Of a DNA stretch of 64,000 nt, positions 28,472 to 39,131 are shown in pieces. Position numbers and translations under genes: made by a program. A model generated the notes under the pieces. The model saw only the letters and a program-made list of their open reading frames with translations. It was not told where the DNA came from and searched no databases. Source of the DNA: Clostridiales bacterium. Its GTDB lineage: Bacteria; Bacillota; Clostridia; Christensenellales; CAG-138. The stretch's first letter is position 1. Each line of letters starts with the position of its first letter. The DNA lies in contig JAILRE010000050.1 in NCBI GenBank assembly GCA_024698505.1, positions 1 through 64,000 on the forward strand. Reading direction: 5' to 3'.

Positions 28472-30262
28472 TTGGCATTTCCCGAGGCATGGCTTAATGA
28501 ATTGATGAGCAAAAACGATATAGCTTCAGTTATATCGGAGTATGTTCAGCTTACTCCCAAGGGAGGCCGTCTTTGGGGGCATTGTCCTTTTCACGTCGAC
28601 AAGACTCCTTCCTTTTCCGTAACGCCGGACAAGCAGCTCTTTCACTGTTTCTCCTGCAAGGCGGGCGGTAGCGTTATACAGTTCATAATGCAGGTCGAGA
28701 ACCTTTCCTATATCGACGCTATCAGGCATCTTGCGCAAAGGGCCGGCATGGATATGCCGAACGAGATAGACGACCGGCGGCTCATGGAGCAGAAGCGCAA
28801 ACGCGAGCGCATCTACGAAGCCAACCGCGAGGCCGCCCTTTTCTTCTGCCGAGCGCTCTATTCGAACGAGGGCGCAAACGCCAGGCGTTACCTTGAAAAA
28901 CGCGGCGTCAATTTCGAGACCGCAAAAAAATTCGGGCTCGGCTACTCTCCCGAAGGGTACGATACCCTCTTCAATTATCTTACTTCAAAGGGCTTTTCAA
29001 GGGAAATACTTATCGACGCGGGCCTTGCCGTCGCAGGGCACAAGGATCCTTCCAAAACTTTCGATTTCTTCCGCGGCAGGCTTATGTTCCCCGTCATTTC
29101 GGCATCCGGCAAGGTCATTGCCTTCGGCGGCAGGACCATGGGAAACGACGAGCCCAAATACATCAATACCGGCGACACGCCCGTCTACAACAAGCGGGAA
29201 AACATATACGCCATTAACCTGCTTAAGGGCAAAAAACTCGACGACGTAATAATGGTCGAAGGCTATATGGACGTCATCAGCCTGCATCAGCGCGGGATTG
29301 ACAACGCCGTAGCTTCGCTCGGAACTGCACTTACCACTCAGCAGGCTAGGCTCATAAAGCGCTACGCTCCGAAGGTTTACTACGCTTACGACGGCGACGA
29401 AGCCGGTCAGAAGGCCATGATCCGCGGCATCGACATACTGCGGGCATCGGATATAGAGGCGAGAGTAATAATAATCCCCGACGAGCACGATCCCGACGAA
29501 TTCATAAAGCAGTACGGGCCCGACAGCTTCCTTTCCCTCAAGGACGCGTCCATCACTGGCATAAGGTTCAAGCTGGAAAGGATCGCCAAGCTTAACGGCA
29601 CGGATACTCCCGACGGTAGGGAGAAATTCGCAAGAGAGGCCTGCGCGCTGCTTTCAAAGCTCGATCCCGTCGAGAGGGACAGATACATACCCCTCGTCGC
29701 CGAGAGGAGCGGATTATCGAAGGACACCGTAAAGGAGCAATGCGGGCTTTCCAAAAAAGCCGTCACGGGAGAAGAGCAGACCGCTGCGCGCTACGTCGGC
29801 TACAAGAGGCCTAAGACGGACAGCGAAAGGCTAAAGGCCGAAAAAAAGCTGCTCTCCTGCATTATGGCCTCCGCCGATTACGGAAACGAGATAGGCAAAA
29901 TGAAGGGCTTCTCGCTGATGCTGTTCTCGTCACCCCATCTAAGGGCATTCTGCGCGAGGCTGCTCACCGCCTATTCCGCCAAAGGAAAGGCGGATATCCC
30001 CGTAATGATGGCCGAGCTCGAGAAGGACGCCGCCGATGAGGTTTCCGGCGCTTACGCCGGGATAAGCGACCTCGTCTCCCCCATCGCCTCTGCTGAGGAG
30101 ATAATCTTCTCCCTGCGCAAGCAGAATATGAAAAGAGAACTCGAGGAGCTTTCAGCCGAAATAAAGGAGCTCACCTCCCCCGAGGAAAAGGCCGAAGCCT
30201 TGAACAAGTATAAGGCGAAATACGCCGAATTCCAGAAGCTCTCCGCCGAGAGGCAGAACTGA
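28472..30262 (+). CDS. dnaG: DNA primase
   Basis: TTG start after SD aaggagcg; zinc motif [43 protein letters not shown]. Confidence 0.96.
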   Translation: MAFPEAWLNELMSKNDIASVISEYVQLTPKGGRLWGHCPFHVDKTPSFSVTPDKQLFHCFSCKAGGSVIQFIMQVENLSYIDAIRHLAQRAGMDMPNEIDDRRLMEQKRKRERIYEANREAALFFCRALYSNEGANARRYLEKRGVNFETAKKFGLGYSPEGYDTLFNYLTSKGFSREILIDAGLAVAGHKDPSKTFDFFRGRLMFPVISASGKVIAFGGRTMGNDEPKYINTGDTPVYNKRENIYAINLLKGKKLDDVIMVEGYMDVISLHQRGIDNAVASLGTALTTQQARLIKRYAPKVYYAYDGDEAGQKAMIRGIDILRASDIEARVIIIPDEHDPDEFIKQYGPDSFLSLKDASITGIRFKLERIAKLNGTDTPDGREKFAREACALLSKLDPVERDRYIPLVAERSGLSKDTVKEQCGLSKKAVTGEEQTAARYVGYKRPKTDSERLKAEKKLLSCIMASADYGNEIGKMKGFSLMLFSSPHLRAFCARLLTAYSAKGKADIPVMMAELEKDAADEVSGAYAGISDLVSPIASAEEIIFSLRKQNMKRELEELSAEIKELTSPEEKAEALNKYKAKYAEFQKLSAERQN

Positions 30263-30294
30263 AGACCGTTTATAAACCAAGGAGGTTTACATAC

Positions 30295-31590
30295 ATGGAA
30301 GAAGAAAAGAAGGATCATCTCAAGCTTGTCGACGAGCTGATCGAGCGCAACAAGGATAAGGGCGTCATGACCTATAAGGAAGTCATGGACACGTTCGAGG
30401 ACGTGGAGCTTTCATCCGAGAAGATCGAGAGCATTTACGACCGCTTTGAGGCCGCGAGCATCGACGTCGTGGAGGATATCGATATCAACGAGGGGCTCGA
30501 TATCGACATTTCCGAGGGCGAGGTCGACCAGTCTCAGGGCGTTTCCGAGACCGCTTCCGACGCCATCGCCATAGACGATCCCGTCAGGATGTATCTGAAG
30601 GAGATCGGCCGCGTACCGCTCCTCACGGGTAATGAAGAGATAGAGATCGCCACCAGAATGGCCAACGGCAAGCCCGCCGAGACCGCGATACTCAATTTCG
30701 TAAAGGCGCAGACCGGCAACGATCACGAGGATTTCAAAGCGGCGATAATCGACCTTGCTGAGACAAAGCTTGACAAGACCTTCAAGGATTACGCGGCAGC
30801 CGTCGAGGCGCTTTCCGAGACCGACGCCGCCATCGACCCAGCCATGCTCGAGCTTGCGGAGGACGGCCAGTACGCAAAGAGCCAGCTTGCCGAAGCAAAC
30901 CTCAGGCTCGTCGTAAGCGTTGCGAAGCGCTACGTCGGCCGCGGCATGCTCTTCCTCGATCTTATTCAGGAGGGCAATCTCGGTCTTATAAAGGCCGTTG
31001 AAAAGTTCGACTACCGCAAGGGTTACAAGTTCTCCACCTACGCGACGTGGTGGATCCGTCAGGCCATTACGAGGGCTATCGCAGATCAGGCGAGGACGAT
31101 AAGGATCCCCGTTCACATGGTCGAGACTATCAACAAGCTCGTCAGGGTGAACCGTCAGCTCCTGCAGGAGCTCGGCCGCGAGCCCAGGCCCGAGGAGATC
31201 GCAAAGGAAATGGGCATTTCCGAGGACAAGGTCCGTGAGATAATCAAGATCGCACAGGAGCCCGTATCTCTTGAAACGCCTATAGGCGAGGAGGAGGATT
31301 CCCACCTCGGTGATTTCATAGCGGACGACGAAGCCCCCGCGCCCGAAAGCATCGCCTCCACTTCCATGCTGCAGTCCCACCTTGAAGAAGTCCTCCGAAC
31401 CCTCACTCCGAGAGAGGAAAAGGTATTGAGGCTCAGGTTCGGCCTTGACGACGGCAAGACCCGCACGCTCGAGGACGTCGGCAAGGAGTTCAACGTCACG
31501 AGGGAGCGCATCCGTCAGATCGAAGCCAAGGCTTTGAGGAAGCTCCGTCATCCCAGCCGCAGCAAGAGGCTCAAGGATTTCCTCGACTGA
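30295..31590 (+). CDS. rpoD: RNA polymerase primary sigma factor
   Basis: Region 2 [36 protein letters not shown], region 4 [29 protein letters not shown]. Confidence 0.97.
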   Translation: MEEEKKDHLKLVDELIERNKDKGVMTYKEVMDTFEDVELSSEKIESIYDRFEAASIDVVEDIDINEGLDIDISEGEVDQSQGVSETASDAIAIDDPVRMYLKEIGRVPLLTGNEEIEIATRMANGKPAETAILNFVKAQTGNDHEDFKAAIIDLAETKLDKTFKDYAAAVEALSETDAAIDPAMLELAEDGQYAKSQLAEANLRLVVSVAKRYVGRGMLFLDLIQEGNLGLIKAVEKFDYRKGYKFSTYATWWIRQAITRAIADQARTIRIPVHMVETINKLVRVNRQLLQELGREPRPEEIAKEMGISEDKVREIIKIAQEPVSLETPIGEEEDSHLGDFIADDEAPAPESIASTSMLQSHLEEVLRTLTPREEKVLRLRFGLDDGKTRTLEDVGKEFNVTRERIRQIEAKALRKLRHPSRSKRLKDFLD

Positions 31591-31604
31591 TAAAAGGCAT
31601 ATAA

Positions 31605-31634
31605 AAGCGCCCGATGAGATCTCATCGGGCGCTT
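31605..31634. terminator. Bidirectional terminator after rpoD
   Basis: 30-nt perfect palindrome AAGCGCCCGATGAGATCTCATCGGGCGCTT then T-tract. Confidence 0.85.
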
Positions 31635-31642
31635 GCTTTTTT

Positions 31643-32389
31643 TTAGACTCTTTTGGCTATCTCGACCGCAATATGGAGTTTTCTGAGATCGTGGTTCGCG
31701 TCGTACAGCTCTGCTATATCGTATTCCTCTCCGTCCAGCACGTCGCCCGCCTGCAGGAAGGAATACAGCTTGAATCCGTGGAAAGAGCAAACCGCCGCAA
31801 GGCCCGCCATCTCCATCTCAACGGTAAGGCAGCCCTCCGAAACGCGCTTTTCGAGCTTTGCCCTTGTTTCGCGGTAGAACGCGTCCGTGGTCCAGGTTTT
31901 GCCAAGCACGCAAGGAATATTCAGCTCGTCGAATATCCGTGCCGTGACGGCGTTGTCCGGAAGCTCGATGTAATCGGAGGGCGGCGCGTAATGATAGGAC
32001 ATGCCCTCGTCGCGGTACGCGGAGGTCGGGATAACGTACCTGCCCCCTATCTTCCCCTTATCGAGCGCGCCAGCGGAGCCGAACACAACGAAGGACGAAG
32101 CTCCGGCGACGTAATTGACGTCGATGATCTCGGTCCCGGCCAATGCGGAGCCTACTGACATAGAGAACGCGCCTATCGTTTTGCCATCTGCCTCGAAAGC
32201 GTAAACAGGCACCGCGCCCTTTACCGATCCGAAGGAGGCCGCCTGACGATGTGGATAAAGCGCGAGCAGTTCTTCAAGGAGCTTCGGAGAGAAAAGGCAT
32301 ATGCAGACGTCGAAATAACTCCCCCGTTCCTTATAGATATCCACGGGGCCGATGATCGCCTTATCGGTGCTGAAGCCGTCAGTGATCAT
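31643..32389 (-). CDS. Nucleoside phosphorylase superfamily protein
   Basis: SVGSALAGTEIIDV, FGSAGALDKGKIGG, LTVEMEMAGLAAVCSFHG. Confidence 0.88.
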   Translation of the reverse strand: MITDGFSTDKAIIGPVDIYKERGSYFDVCICLFSPKLLEELLALYPHRQAASFGSVKGAVPVYAFEADGKTIGAFSMSVGSALAGTEIIDVNYVAGASSFVVFGSAGALDKGKIGGRYVIPTSAYRDEGMSYHYAPPSDYIELPDNAVTARIFDELNIPCVLGKTWTTDAFYRETRAKLEKRVSEGCLTVEMEMAGLAAVCSFHGFKLYSFLQAGDVLDGEEYDIAELYDANHDLRKLHIAVEIAKRV

Positions 32390-32394
32390 TTTCG

Positions 32395-32703
32395 TTATCG
32401 ATCGAAATAAAAATCGATGACCTTGCGTTCCTCCATCACTTTGCCGATATAGGCGAGGACCTTCTGATGCTCGGGATGATCGCGGTAGGTTATGAAGCCT
32501 TCCTTATCCGGGAAAGTGCATACAAGGCACATATCGGAGGAAGCGGGAGTATGCAGAACGTCTATGCCGACCTCGGCGGTGATCAGCGTGGGAACTTTGC
32601 CGATAAGGCCCATGAGACCGTCCTTGACGATCTGCATGTTTTCATCCTTAGTATGGCCGCAGGCTTCATCCTTGAAGCGCCAGAAAACGATATGCTTGAA
32701 CAT
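32395..32703 (-). CDS. Dabb (stress-responsive A/B barrel) family protein
   Basis: MFKHIVFWRFKDEA...YRDHPEHQKVLAYIGKVMEERKVIDF; SD aaggag. Confidence 0.9.
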   Translation of the reverse strand: MFKHIVFWRFKDEACGHTKDENMQIVKDGLMGLIGKVPTLITAEVGIDVLHTPASSDMCLVCTFPDKEGFITYRDHPEHQKVLAYIGKVMEERKVIDFYFDR

Positions 32704-32807
32704 AATTGTCATCTCCTTGAAATAATACCAATTATATAACGGACTGAGCAATTCTTTCAAGAGTTTTTTACGGGATACGGTCAAGAATAAGCTCTGGGAG
32801 AATCAAA

Positions 32808-35120
32808 ATGAAAAACAGGGATAAACAAAAAAAGCTAAAGCGATCGCGCGCAGGCCTTAAGATAGGGTTCGGTCTGTTCCTCCTGCTCATAGGTTCAGCG
32901 CTCATTGCGGCGTCGTACGCGTTCAGGTTCGAAGAATGGCGCGACCTCGATCCGAAGCTGATAACTGGCTGCCCGAAAAGCCTGCTCGTTTACGACAGGA
33001 ACGGCGAGCTCGTCAGCGTTTTGGGAACCGAAAAGAGGATCTGGGTAGACTATGACAGGCTTAATAAGCACACCGTAGACGCTTTCGTATCCGTCGAGGA
33101 CGCGCGTTTCTACACGCATAAGGGGATCGATCTCTACCGCATATTCGGCGCGGCTTGGGCGGACCTCAAAGCCGGAAGCTACGTTCAGGGCGCTTCTACG
33201 ATCAGCCAGCAGCTGATAAAGCTTTCTCATCTGTCCTCCGAGAAGACGATTGACAGGAAGCTCGAGGAGGCCGTGCTCGCGCTTCAGCTTGAAAAGGCTT
33301 TCGATAAAAACGAGATAATGGAGATGTACCTCAACTACATCTATTTCGGAGGCGGATACTACGGCATAGAGGCGGCCTCGCTCGGCTATTTCGGAGTGCA
33401 CGCCGAAGAATTGACTACGGCGCAGTCGGCGCAGCTTGCGGGAATACTGAAAAGCCCCTCCGCGTACGCCCCGCATATAGATCCCGAGGCTTCCCTTGCA
33501 AGGAGGAACACTGTGCTGAGGCTTATGCATGAAAACGGCTTCATAGACGACGCGGAGTATGGATCGGCCAAAGCCGAGGAATGCATCCTCTCCTCCGCCA
33601 TTCCCTCTTACAGGGGTCTTATTATCGACCGATCAATCGAAGAAGCCGCAGAAAAGATCGGGATAACGCGCGAGGAACTGCTTACAGGCGGATACTCCGT
33701 TTATCTTGCCATGGACTCGAGGATAGAAGAATTCTGCCACAGGCTGATGGGCGAAAGCGAAACATACCCTTCGGAAAAAGCTCAGGGAGCGCTCGTCGTT
33801 CTTAACAGGTCGGGAGGCATAGAAGCCGTTATCGGCGGCCGCGGAGAATACGATCCATCGGGCATAGACAGGGCTTCGGGGATAAAGCGTCAGCCCGGTT
33901 CGCTCATAAAGCCCGTTCTCGTCTACGCGCCTGCGATCGAGTACTTTGGGTACGGAACCGCTACGATACTTAACGACGAGCCGACGAGCTTCGGTGACTA
34001 CGCGCCGAGGAACTCGGACGATAAATACTACGGTAAAGTGACTCTGCGGACGGCCCTCGCCAAGTCGCTGAACGTTCCGGCCGTGAGCGTGCTTGCGGAT
34101 ATCGGTGTTGATTCAGGAGTGGCGTTCGCGTCCAAACTCGGCATCGATTTTGAAGGCGAAAACATGGGGCTTCCGCTCGCTTTGGGCGGGTTCACGCACG
34201 GAGTATCGCCGCTTGAAATGGCCGGCGCATATTCGGCGTTCGCCAATGGCGGAGTATTCATTGCGCCCGCTTACGTCGACAGGATCGTTTCATCGACCGG
34301 CGAAACATTGTATCTCAGGGCCGTTTCCGGAGAACGCGTAATGAGCCGTGAAACCGCGTACGTTATTAATTCGATGCTTGAGACGGCTGCTTCGGAAGGA
34401 ACGGCTAAAAGGCTTTCCGGGCTGGGCTTTCCCATTGCCGCAAAGACAGGAACCGCGATATATGAAAACGGAGTGCGCGACGCCTGGTGCGCGGCGTACA
34501 CTCCCGATTATACGGCGGTCATCTGGATGGGGACGGATTCCTCAAAGGAAGGCAGCCTGCCGGCGGAAGCTGTCGGCGGAAACCACACTGCGTCTGCGCT
34601 GTATAAGCTTTTCGATATGATAGGCAAGCTTTCCCCAACAAGCGATTTCACGGTCCCCGATGGGATAACGACAGTTGAGATCGACTTATCGGATATTGAA
34701 AACGGCAGGATATTTGCAGCTGGAGCAAACACTCCCGAAGAATACAAAGCCGAAGAGGTTTTCGTTTCGGGAACGGAACCGGATTCTGTCAATCCGTCCT
34801 TCATTCCGCCCTCTCCGCCGGACGAGTGCGGCTGGAGCATAGACGCGAAAGGCCGCCCCGTTATCTCTTTCCGATCGGAAAGCGGGATATTGACTTACAG
34901 GATACTCCGCGCCGACGCCACGGGGAACGAGCAGGCGGTATGCGCGTTCTGCGGAAAGACGGGAAGTCTGAGCTTTACGGACAACAGCGCGATCCCCGGC
35001 GCGGTCTATACTTACAGGATAGTCGCCGTGCATCCCGTCCTGAAGGACGAAAACGGCTCGCCCCTAACGAGCGAGCCTTCGAGAAAGATGCGTGTCGTGA
35101 CGCCCTTTATCGGTCAATAG
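32808..35120 (+). CDS. Class A penicillin-binding protein (glycosyltransferase/transpeptidase)
   Basis: EDARFYTHKGID, GASTISQQLIKL, SLIKPVLVYAPAIE, KTGTAIYENGVRDAW. Confidence 0.95.
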   Translation: MKNRDKQKKLKRSRAGLKIGFGLFLLLIGSALIAASYAFRFEEWRDLDPKLITGCPKSLLVYDRNGELVSVLGTEKRIWVDYDRLNKHTVDAFVSVEDARFYTHKGIDLYRIFGAAWADLKAGSYVQGASTISQQLIKLSHLSSEKTIDRKLEEAVLALQLEKAFDKNEIMEMYLNYIYFGGGYYGIEAASLGYFGVHAEELTTAQSAQLAGILKSPSAYAPHIDPEASLARRNTVLRLMHENGFIDDAEYGSAKAEECILSSAIPSYRGLIIDRSIEEAAEKIGITREELLTGGYSVYLAMDSRIEEFCHRLMGESETYPSEKAQGALVVLNRSGGIEAVIGGRGEYDPSGIDRASGIKRQPGSLIKPVLVYAPAIEYFGYGTATILNDEPTSFGDYAPRNSDDKYYGKVTLRTALAKSLNVPAVSVLADIGVDSGVAFASKLGIDFEGENMGLPLALGGFTHGVSPLEMAGAYSAFANGGVFIAPAYVDRIVSSTGETLYLRAVSGERVMSRETAYVINSMLETAASEGTAKRLSGLGFPIAAKTGTAIYENGVRDAWCAAYTPDYTAVIWMGTDSSKEGSLPAEAVGGNHTASALYKLFDMIGKLSPTSDFTVPDGITTVEIDLSDIENGRIFAAGANTPEEYKAEEVFVSGTEPDSVNPSFIPPSPPDECGWSIDAKGRPVISFRSESGILTYRILRADATGNEQAVCAFCGKTGSLSFTDNSAIPGAVYTYRIVAVHPVLKDENGSPLTSEPSRKMRVVTPFIGQ

Positions 35121-35992
35121 CGAAACATTATCTCCGCTTCGTGAACCGACGCATCATCCAAAGAGAATTTATAGCCGCGATCGGACTTATCGAGCTTGCC
35201 GTCCGCGCCGTCGAATTCGAGCGCAAGCTCAGAATCGGCATAAACGGTCAGTGTGAAAGAGGTGTCATACCAGAATCCGAAGAGGTAAAGCTCATCCTTT
35301 ACGGGGCACCTGCCTGAGAACTCAAAGTAGATCTCGTTAGACTCGCCCTGTTTGAGCTCGTTCACGAACGGTATGGAAAGCTTCCCTTCGGAAATATCGA
35401 ACGATGCGGGGGCTCCGTCCAAGGTGACGTTCGTGACGTCCATCCCGCCCGTCAGCAAAACGACCTTATACAGCACGGAATCCGTGTTGTTGACGAATTC
35501 CAGCGCTGCGGATCCGCTGACCACGGCTTCCGCCTCGCCCGACGCGTTGAAGGCAAGGCCGCATTCCATTATGACGAGCGCGCGGCTCGATTCATCCGAT
35601 ATCCTTACGGGGATCTCCGGATCGGGGGTCGCGGTGGGCTGTAAGGTCGGCTCATCCGAAGGCGCTTCCGTATCCTCCGGCGTTTCCGTAACCGCTTCCG
35701 GAGTATCGGTCGGCTGCTCTGCCCGGGGAGTGTCCGTCGGCTGAGCTTCAGGCGTTTCGCTCGGCGCTTCGGTGAGCGTTTCAGTAGGAGCGGATGTTGC
35801 TGGATGCGTCTGAGCAGCAGTTGGCGAAGCCGAATATGAGGCTTCATTATCTGGCGCGGGCTTATCTTTTTTGTGAAGCAGAGCAAACAAAACCAAGCCG
35901 GCAGCGATGACCGCGATCCCCGCGAGTATCGCTATCGGCACGATCTTTCTTATCTTTCTTCTGCGCTCTACGTTCTTCAAAACAAAACCCAA
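35114..35992 (-). CDS. Membrane-anchored protein with Pro/Thr/Glu-rich linker
   Basis: N-terminal basic segment and TM helix, PTE-rich linker, C-terminal beta-rich part; start codon uncertain (ATG sits at a terminator). Confidence 0.65.
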   Translation of the reverse strand: MGFVLKNVERRRKIRKIVPIAILAGIAVIAAGLVLFALLHKKDKPAPDNEASYSASPTAAQTHPATSAPTETLTEAPSETPEAQPTDTPRAEQPTDTPEAVTETPEDTEAPSDEPTLQPTATPDPEIPVRISDESSRALVIMECGLAFNASGEAEAVVSGSAALEFVNNTDSVLYKVVLLTGGMDVTNVTLDGAPASFDISEGKLSIPFVNELKQGESNEIYFEFSGRCPVKDELYLFGFWYDTSFTLTVYADSELALEFDGADGKLDKSDRGYKFSLDDASVHEAEIMFRY

Positions 35993-36012
35993 GGGCGGGT
36001 CTCCCCGCCCTT
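35991..36012 (-). terminator. Terminator downstream of buk
   Basis: AAGGGCGGG-TCTC-CCCGCCCTT hairpin. Confidence 0.7.
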
Positions 36013-36021
36013 TTTCATCGA

Positions 36022-37095
36022 TCAGTCTTCAAGCTTGAATTCATGCGCCTGCTCTTCGCCCCTGAGCACCCTCAGGCCGCCCGCGGCAAGCGCTTCCATC
36101 TCATACTCGCCCGCCATTATCTCAACGGGAGCGATCCACTCGATCCTGTTCTTGAGCATATCGGTGAAGAGCTTGGAATACGCAAGACCGCCGGTTATGA
36201 CGATCCTGTCGACCTTGCCGTTTACCGCCGCGGCAAGCTCCGCAATGCCCTTGGCGTGGGAGAGCGCCATTGCTTCGTAAAGGAGTTTTGCCTGCTCGTT
36301 GCCGTCCGCGATCATTCGCTCGATCTCAAGTCCGTCGCTGGTGCCAAGATACGCCTTAAGGCCGGAGTTGCCCCTGATATAACGGCTCATCTCCTCCTTG
36401 GTGTACTTGCCGCTGTAGCAGAGCATCGCAAGATCCATCGCCTGCAGCCTGCCGCACCTTTCGGGAGCAAAGCCCGCGTCGTCGTCGGAATAGCAGTCGA
36501 TCAGCCTTCCCTTATGGGAAAGCCAAGCGGAGCAGCCGCCGCCGATATGCAGAACGATTATGGTGCAGTCCTCAAGCTTTTTGCCGAGTATCTCCTCGGC
36601 GCACTTCCTCGCCATGGCGCGGCTGTTCAGAACGTGACCGCGGCTCTTTTTGGGGATCTCGGGCATGCCGGTGATCCTGGAGATCCTGTCAAGCTCGTCG
36701 ACGGCGACGGGATCGTAGACCATCGCGGGTATGCCGAGAGGCCTCGCGATCGCATCCGCAAGCACGCAGGCGAGGTTCGAGATATGCGTATCGACCTTGG
36801 CGGCATAGAAATAATCGATCATGTCGCGGTTAATCTTGAACGCTCCGGAGGGCACGGGAGGAAGCAGACCGCCCCTTGCCATGACGCAGGTAAGCGTCTC
36901 CTTTTCTATACCGTTCTCCTTCAGCGCCTTTTCGATGAGCGCCATACGGTAATCGAACTGATCCATGACCCACTTGAAATGCTTGACCTCTTCAAGAGGA
37001 TGCCTTACCGTGACGGCCATGATGCGCTGATCGTCATCGAAAACGGCGAGCTTTGTGGAAGTGGAGCCAGGATTTATAACCAAAATTCTTTCCAT
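36022..37095 (-). CDS. buk: Butyrate kinase
   Basis: MERILVINPGSTSTKLAVFDD, HIGGGCSAW, acetokinase-family fold, adjacent to ptb. Confidence 0.94.
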   Translation of the reverse strand: MERILVINPGSTSTKLAVFDDDQRIMAVTVRHPLEEVKHFKWVMDQFDYRMALIEKALKENGIEKETLTCVMARGGLLPPVPSGAFKINRDMIDYFYAAKVDTHISNLACVLADAIARPLGIPAMVYDPVAVDELDRISRITGMPEIPKKSRGHVLNSRAMARKCAEEILGKKLEDCTIIVLHIGGGCSAWLSHKGRLIDCYSDDDAGFAPERCGRLQAMDLAMLCYSGKYTKEEMSRYIRGNSGLKAYLGTSDGLEIERMIADGNEQAKLLYEAMALSHAKGIAELAAAVNGKVDRIVITGGLAYSKLFTDMLKNRIEWIAPVEIMAGEYEMEALAAGGLRVLRGEEQAHEFKLED

Positions 37096-37193
37096 CGGTA
37101 AACACCTTTCGGATCATTGAAAGGCGGGGCCGAAGCGCAGCGTTTCGCCCCGTCTTCAAGTAATCAATTGCTGTTTATGCGATCCTCTCGGGA

Positions 37194-38090
37194 TCAGTTT
37201 ACGAAGCCCGCGCCGAGAGCGAGGGAATAATACTTCTCCTCCGCGCTGGAGCCGCGGGAAGCGAGCACGATGGGGACCTTGCAGCCCATAATGAGACCGG
37301 CCATCCTGCCGCCCGCCGTATAGACGAGCGCCTTGCCGAGGACGTTGCCGACTACGATCTCGGGAACGAGAAGGATATCGAAATCGCCGACGCAGGGGCA
37401 GTCATAGCCCTTGATGGCGGAAAGCTCGGGGACCATGGCAAGGTCGTAAGAGATGGGGCCTTCAACGTAGCAGGAGGGAAGCTCGCCCTCAAGGCTCATG
37501 CGCTTGAGCTCGGCGGCGTCGACGGTCTCCTGCATTTTGGGATTGATGGTCTCGATCGCGCAGAGAGCGGCCACGTTGGGCTTCTCGTAACCGAGCTTAT
37601 GGAAGAATTCAACGGCGTTCTTGACGATCTTGATCTTCTTGTCAAGATCGGGATAGGTGCACATGCCGCCGTCGGTGACGCAGATGAGCTTGTGATAGCC
37701 GGGGACCTCGACCATCATGCAGTGGCTCATAAGGGAGCCGGTGCGAAGATCGGCTTCGGGATTCAGAACGCCCTTGAGCATCTGACCGGTCATGATCTTG
37801 CCCTTCATGAGGAAGTCCGCTCTGCCCTCCTTGATGAGCTTAGCGGCGCATACGCTGGGATGCATTCCTTCGGGGACCTCGACAATCTCGAATTCCTTGG
37901 GATCCTGACCGAGGGATACGAGCACGGCCTCGATCTTCTCCCTGTCGCCGACGAGAACGGAATCAACGAGATCCCTGGCGTGGATAACGGCCTCGAGAGC
38001 ATGAGCGTCATCGGCGCAGACGAGAGCGACGGTGCGGCGCTTGCCGGTCTTGACTTTAGCAACGAGTTCATCGAAATTGGTGATAGCCAT
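37194..38090 (-). CDS. ptb: Phosphate butyryltransferase
   Basis: MAITNFDELVAKVKTGKRRTVALVCADDAHALEAV; phosphotransacetylase family. Confidence 0.92.
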   Translation of the reverse strand: MAITNFDELVAKVKTGKRRTVALVCADDAHALEAVIHARDLVDSVLVGDREKIEAVLVSLGQDPKEFEIVEVPEGMHPSVCAAKLIKEGRADFLMKGKIMTGQMLKGVLNPEADLRTGSLMSHCMMVEVPGYHKLICVTDGGMCTYPDLDKKIKIVKNAVEFFHKLGYEKPNVAALCAIETINPKMQETVDAAELKRMSLEGELPSCYVEGPISYDLAMVPELSAIKGYDCPCVGDFDILLVPEIVVGNVLGKALVYTAGGRMAGLIMGCKVPIVLASRGSSAEEKYYSLALGAGFVN

Positions 38091-38144
38091 TTAATTGTTC
38101 CTCCTTGTATTGCATAAGAGCGTAAGCTCCCTTTTATCTTTTCT

Positions 38145-38173
38145 ATTTTACTATCTTTTGCCCTTCATGGCAA
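38145..38173 (-). promoter_or_regulatory. Sigma-A promoter of ptb-buk
   Basis: Minus strand TTGCCA - 17 nt - TAAAAT. Confidence 0.75.
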
Positions 38174-38243
38174 CACAAAAAGGCGATATATTTGCGGCGT
38201 ATTGAAAAATCTCCGCCGTTGCGAAGAAAACAGCAAAGTATAT

Positions 38244-38272
38244 TTGCATTGAGGCGTAAGGTGTTATATAAT
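38244..38272 (+). promoter_or_regulatory. Sigma-A promoter of the ecfA1 operon
   Basis: TTGCAT - 17 nt - TATAAT. Confidence 0.8.
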
Positions 38273-38303
38273 AATTTGATTAATTATGTACAGAGGGAAC
38301 TCT

Positions 38304-39131
38304 ATGCTTTCGATTAAAAATGTAAGCTTCACATACGACAGCGGTACTCCCGCCCTCTCGGACGTTTCGCTCGAGATCAAGGACGGCGAGTTCGTCTGCA
38401 TCGTCGGTCATAACGGAAGCGGAAAATCGACCCTGGCAAAGCTGTTCAACGGTCTGCTCCTCCCCTCCTCCGGCACCGTCGAGGTCAACGGCATGGACAC
38501 GGCCGACGATGAAAAAACGCTCGATATCAGGCGGCTCGTCGGAATGGTCTTCCAGAATCCCGACAACCAGATCGTCACGACCGTCGTCAGAGAGGACGTC
38601 GCTTTCGGCCCGGAGAATCTCGGCATACCCACGGACGAGATGATAATAAGGGTCGATGAGGCGCTTAAAGCGGTCGGCATGGAAAGCTACGCCGAATCCG
38701 CGCCGCACATGCTCTCCGGCGGTCAGAAGCAGAGGATCGCGATAGCGGGCATGCTCGCCATGGAGCCCGAGATACTCGTTCTCGACGAGGCCACGGCGAT
38801 GCTCGATCCCATGGGAAGAGCGGACATAATAAGGATCGTCCGCGATCTCAACCGCGAAAAGCACATCACCGTTATTATGATAACCCAGTATATGGAGGAG
38901 GCCGTCGGAGTCGACCGCGTGATCGTCATCAACAACGGCTCCATCGAAATGGACGGAACGCCCGCGGAGATATTCTCCCACGGGGACGAGCTAAGAGCCA
39001 TCGGGCTCGACGTCCCCCCCGCCGTAGAGCTCCGCGAGCTTTTGAAAAGCAGGGGCATTGCCGACTGCGGCAGCGCCATGACACTTGAGGAGATCTCCGA
39101 TAATCTATGCCGATCGTTATTGAAAAACTGA
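38304..39131 (+). CDS. ecfA1: ECF transporter ATPase 1
   Basis: MLSIKNVSFTYDSG, GHNGSGKST, LSGGQKQRIAIAGMLAMEPEILVLDEATAMLDP. Confidence 0.95.
   Translation: MLSIKNVSFTYDSGTPALSDVSLEIKDGEFVCIVGHNGSGKSTLAKLFNGLLLPSSGTVEVNGMDTADDEKTLDIRRLVGMVFQNPDNQIVTTVVREDVAFGPENLGIPTDEMIIRVDEALKAVGMESYAESAPHMLSGGQKQRIAIAGMLAMEPEILVLDEATAMLDPMGRADIIRIVRDLNREKHITVIMITQYMEEAVGVDRVIVINNGSIEMDGTPAEIFSHGDELRAIGLDVPPAVELRELLKSRGIADCGSAMTLEEISDNLCRSLLKN

Noticed and set aside
36043-37101. 352-aa plus-strand ORF antisense to buk
   Set aside because: Antisense to a clear butyrate kinase; no domain evidence.
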